NCBI GenBank assembly: GCA_025355935.1
Contig: JANXYS010000015.1
Span: forward strand, 1-14,836
Source: Chitinophagales bacterium
GTDB taxonomy: Bacteria; Bacteroidota; Bacteroidia; Chitinophagales; Chitinophagaceae
Direction of reading: 5' to 3'
Length of the DNA: 14,836 bases
Under the pieces are notes generated by a model. That model searched no databases, was not told where the DNA came from, and was given only the letters and a program-made list of their open reading frames with translations. The position numbers and the translations under genes are program-made. Of the stretch, positions 13,981 to 14,836 are shown piece by piece. Numbering within the stretch: the first letter of the stretch is position 1; the number at the start of each line of letters is the position of its first letter.

Positions 13981-14700
13981 TCAGGCTAATTTTTTTAACT
14001 GCTGCATTAGGGCGCGAAATTCTTTTGGAACATCGGCAATAAGTTCCAATTTATCTCCTAAGGCCGTTTCAAAAATCAATTTGTATGAATGCAGGGCCAG
14101 CCTTGCTATCATTGGTCGTTCCTCGTCTTCATGACGACTCAGATTAAATTTTTTCTTAATGCCGGAAAGTAACACAGGCTTCCCGTCTCCATACAATTCA
14201 TCGCAGGCAAGCGGGTGACCAATTTCTTTAGAGTGAACCCTGATCTGATGTGTACGGCCAGTATGCAACTGGAATGAAACAAGAGAGTAGTATTTGTTGG
14301 CCTCCAGAACTTCGTATGTAGTATGTGAGGGTTTCCCGTTCCTGTGAACATTCATGAGTCCTTTGTGAGCAGGATTTTCGCCAATAGGGGCTTCTATACT
14401 GCCTGTTAAGTTTGCAGGTTGCCCCAGGACGATGCCAACATAGTATTTTTCAATTTTGCGCTCCTCGAAAAGCCTGGAGAGGTATTTATGAGTGCCTTCA
14501 TTTTTAGCAAACAGGACTAGTCCACTGGTATCTTTATCCAGCCTGTGTACAGTAAAAATTTCTCCATACTTGTCTTTAAGAAATTCTTTAAGCGATTTTT
14601 CTGATTGTTCCCGATCTGGAATGGTGAGTAATCCTGAGGGTTTATTAAGCGCAACGAAATCATCATTTTCAAAAATGATTTTGATATTATTTTTTGCCAA
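13981..14700 (-). CDS. RluA-family RNA pseudouridine synthase
   Basis: A 239-residue enzyme that isomerises uridine to pseudouridine in rRNA or tRNA; the target site cannot be told from sequence. The catalytic aspartate is D55 in VHRLDKDTSGLVLFAK. ENDDFVALNKPSGLLTIP (11-28) and FQLHTGRTHQIRVH are RluA-family motifs. There is no N-terminal S4 domain, as in the short RluA/TruC/RluC-like members. The start is a TTG (14700-14698): an in-frame stop lies three codons upstream and no ATG fits before the conserved core. It overlaps the end of the upstream minus-strand gene by 14 nt, pointing to translational coupling. It has no link to the sulfur genes. Confidence 0.9.
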   Translation of the reverse strand: MAKNNIKIIFENDDFVALNKPSGLLTIPDREQSEKSLKEFLKDKYGEIFTVHRLDKDTSGLVLFAKNEGTHKYLSRLFEERKIEKYYVGIVLGQPANLTGSIEAPIGENPAHKGLMNVHRNGKPSHTTYEVLEANKYYSLVSFQLHTGRTHQIRVHSKEIGHPLACDELYGDGKPVLLSGIKKKFNLSRHEDEERPMIARLALHSYKLIFETALGDKLELIADVPKEFRALMQQLKKLA

Positions 14701-14836
14701 CGTTGTTTAATTTAAATTTCTTCTTTTCGCTATGCGTCTTAAATTTTCGAGCCTGTGGTATTTTCACCTCTTTTATCCGGCCCTCTTTTTTTGAGGCCGG
14801 TACCGGTTCACCGATAGCTTCGCCAATTTCTTTATC
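14687..14836 (-). CDS. Unidentified protein, C-terminal 49 residues (5' part outside window)
   Basis: The minus-strand frame is open from the window edge to a TAA at 14689-14687. The 49 residues are rich in lysine (15 K) and lack a recognisable fold: they start DKEIGEAIGEPVP, contain KIPQARKF and end LNNVGKK. Such basic, low-complexity tails are common on nucleic-acid-binding proteins such as helicases, but I cannot name the family. The 14-nt overlap with the pseudouridine synthase start supports a real gene in the same operon rather than a chance frame. Confidence 0.6.
   Translation of the reverse strand, partial: DKEIGEAIGEPVPASKKEGRIKEVKIPQARKFKTHSEKKKFKLNNVGKK

Overview
The window looks like chromosomal DNA of a Bacteroidota bacterium, probably from the Chitinophagales/Sphingobacteriales side. 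This rests on the large TonB-dependent receptor with a CarboxypepD_reg-like N-terminus, the -7 promoter elements of the TAnnTTTG type, the near absence of Shine-Dalgarno sequences, the protein sequence style and moderate AT content. Genus and species cannot be read from the sequence.

The theme is assimilation of inorganic sulfur into cysteine and methionine. Bases 1-195 carry the end of a cysteine synthase. It is followed by a likely terminator, a palindromic operator-like site, and an operon of cobA (uroporphyrinogen III methyltransferase, for siroheme), cysJ (sulfite reductase flavoprotein) and cysI (sulfite reductase hemoprotein), 299-4554. A second copy of the palindrome precedes a fusion gene (4641-6185) that joins a siroheme-synthase (precorrin-2 dehydrogenase/ferrochelatase) domain to a TauE/SafE (TSUP) membrane transporter. 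A third, more degenerate copy precedes a TonB-dependent outer-membrane receptor (6334-9258). The three sites share the core TCTACTAA and suggest one sulfur regulon covering siroheme synthesis, sulfite reduction, anion transport across the inner membrane and uptake across the outer membrane.

A short hairpin and a tRNA-Cys(GCA)-like gene with mismatches at both ends of its acceptor stem follow the receptor (9265-9358). Next comes a secreted GH13 alpha-glucosidase (9461-11185), which has no obvious link to sulfur. It converges on metX (homoserine O-acetyltransferase, minus strand, 11217-12260). Divergent from metX across 66 bp is a two-gene unit: an OsmC-family protein (12327-12749) and metZ (homoserine sulfhydrylase, 12769-13941). 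MetX makes O-acetylhomoserine, and MetZ combines it with the sulfide produced by CysJI to give homocysteine.

The right end is ordinary: an RluA-family pseudouridine synthase (minus strand, TTG start) overlaps by 14 nt the lysine-rich tail of an unidentified gene that runs off the window. No insertion sequence, CRISPR array or prophage gene was seen. The most interesting points are the shared palindromic operator, the siroheme-synthase/TSUP fusion, the sulfur-linked TonB receptor, and the imperfect tRNA-Cys.
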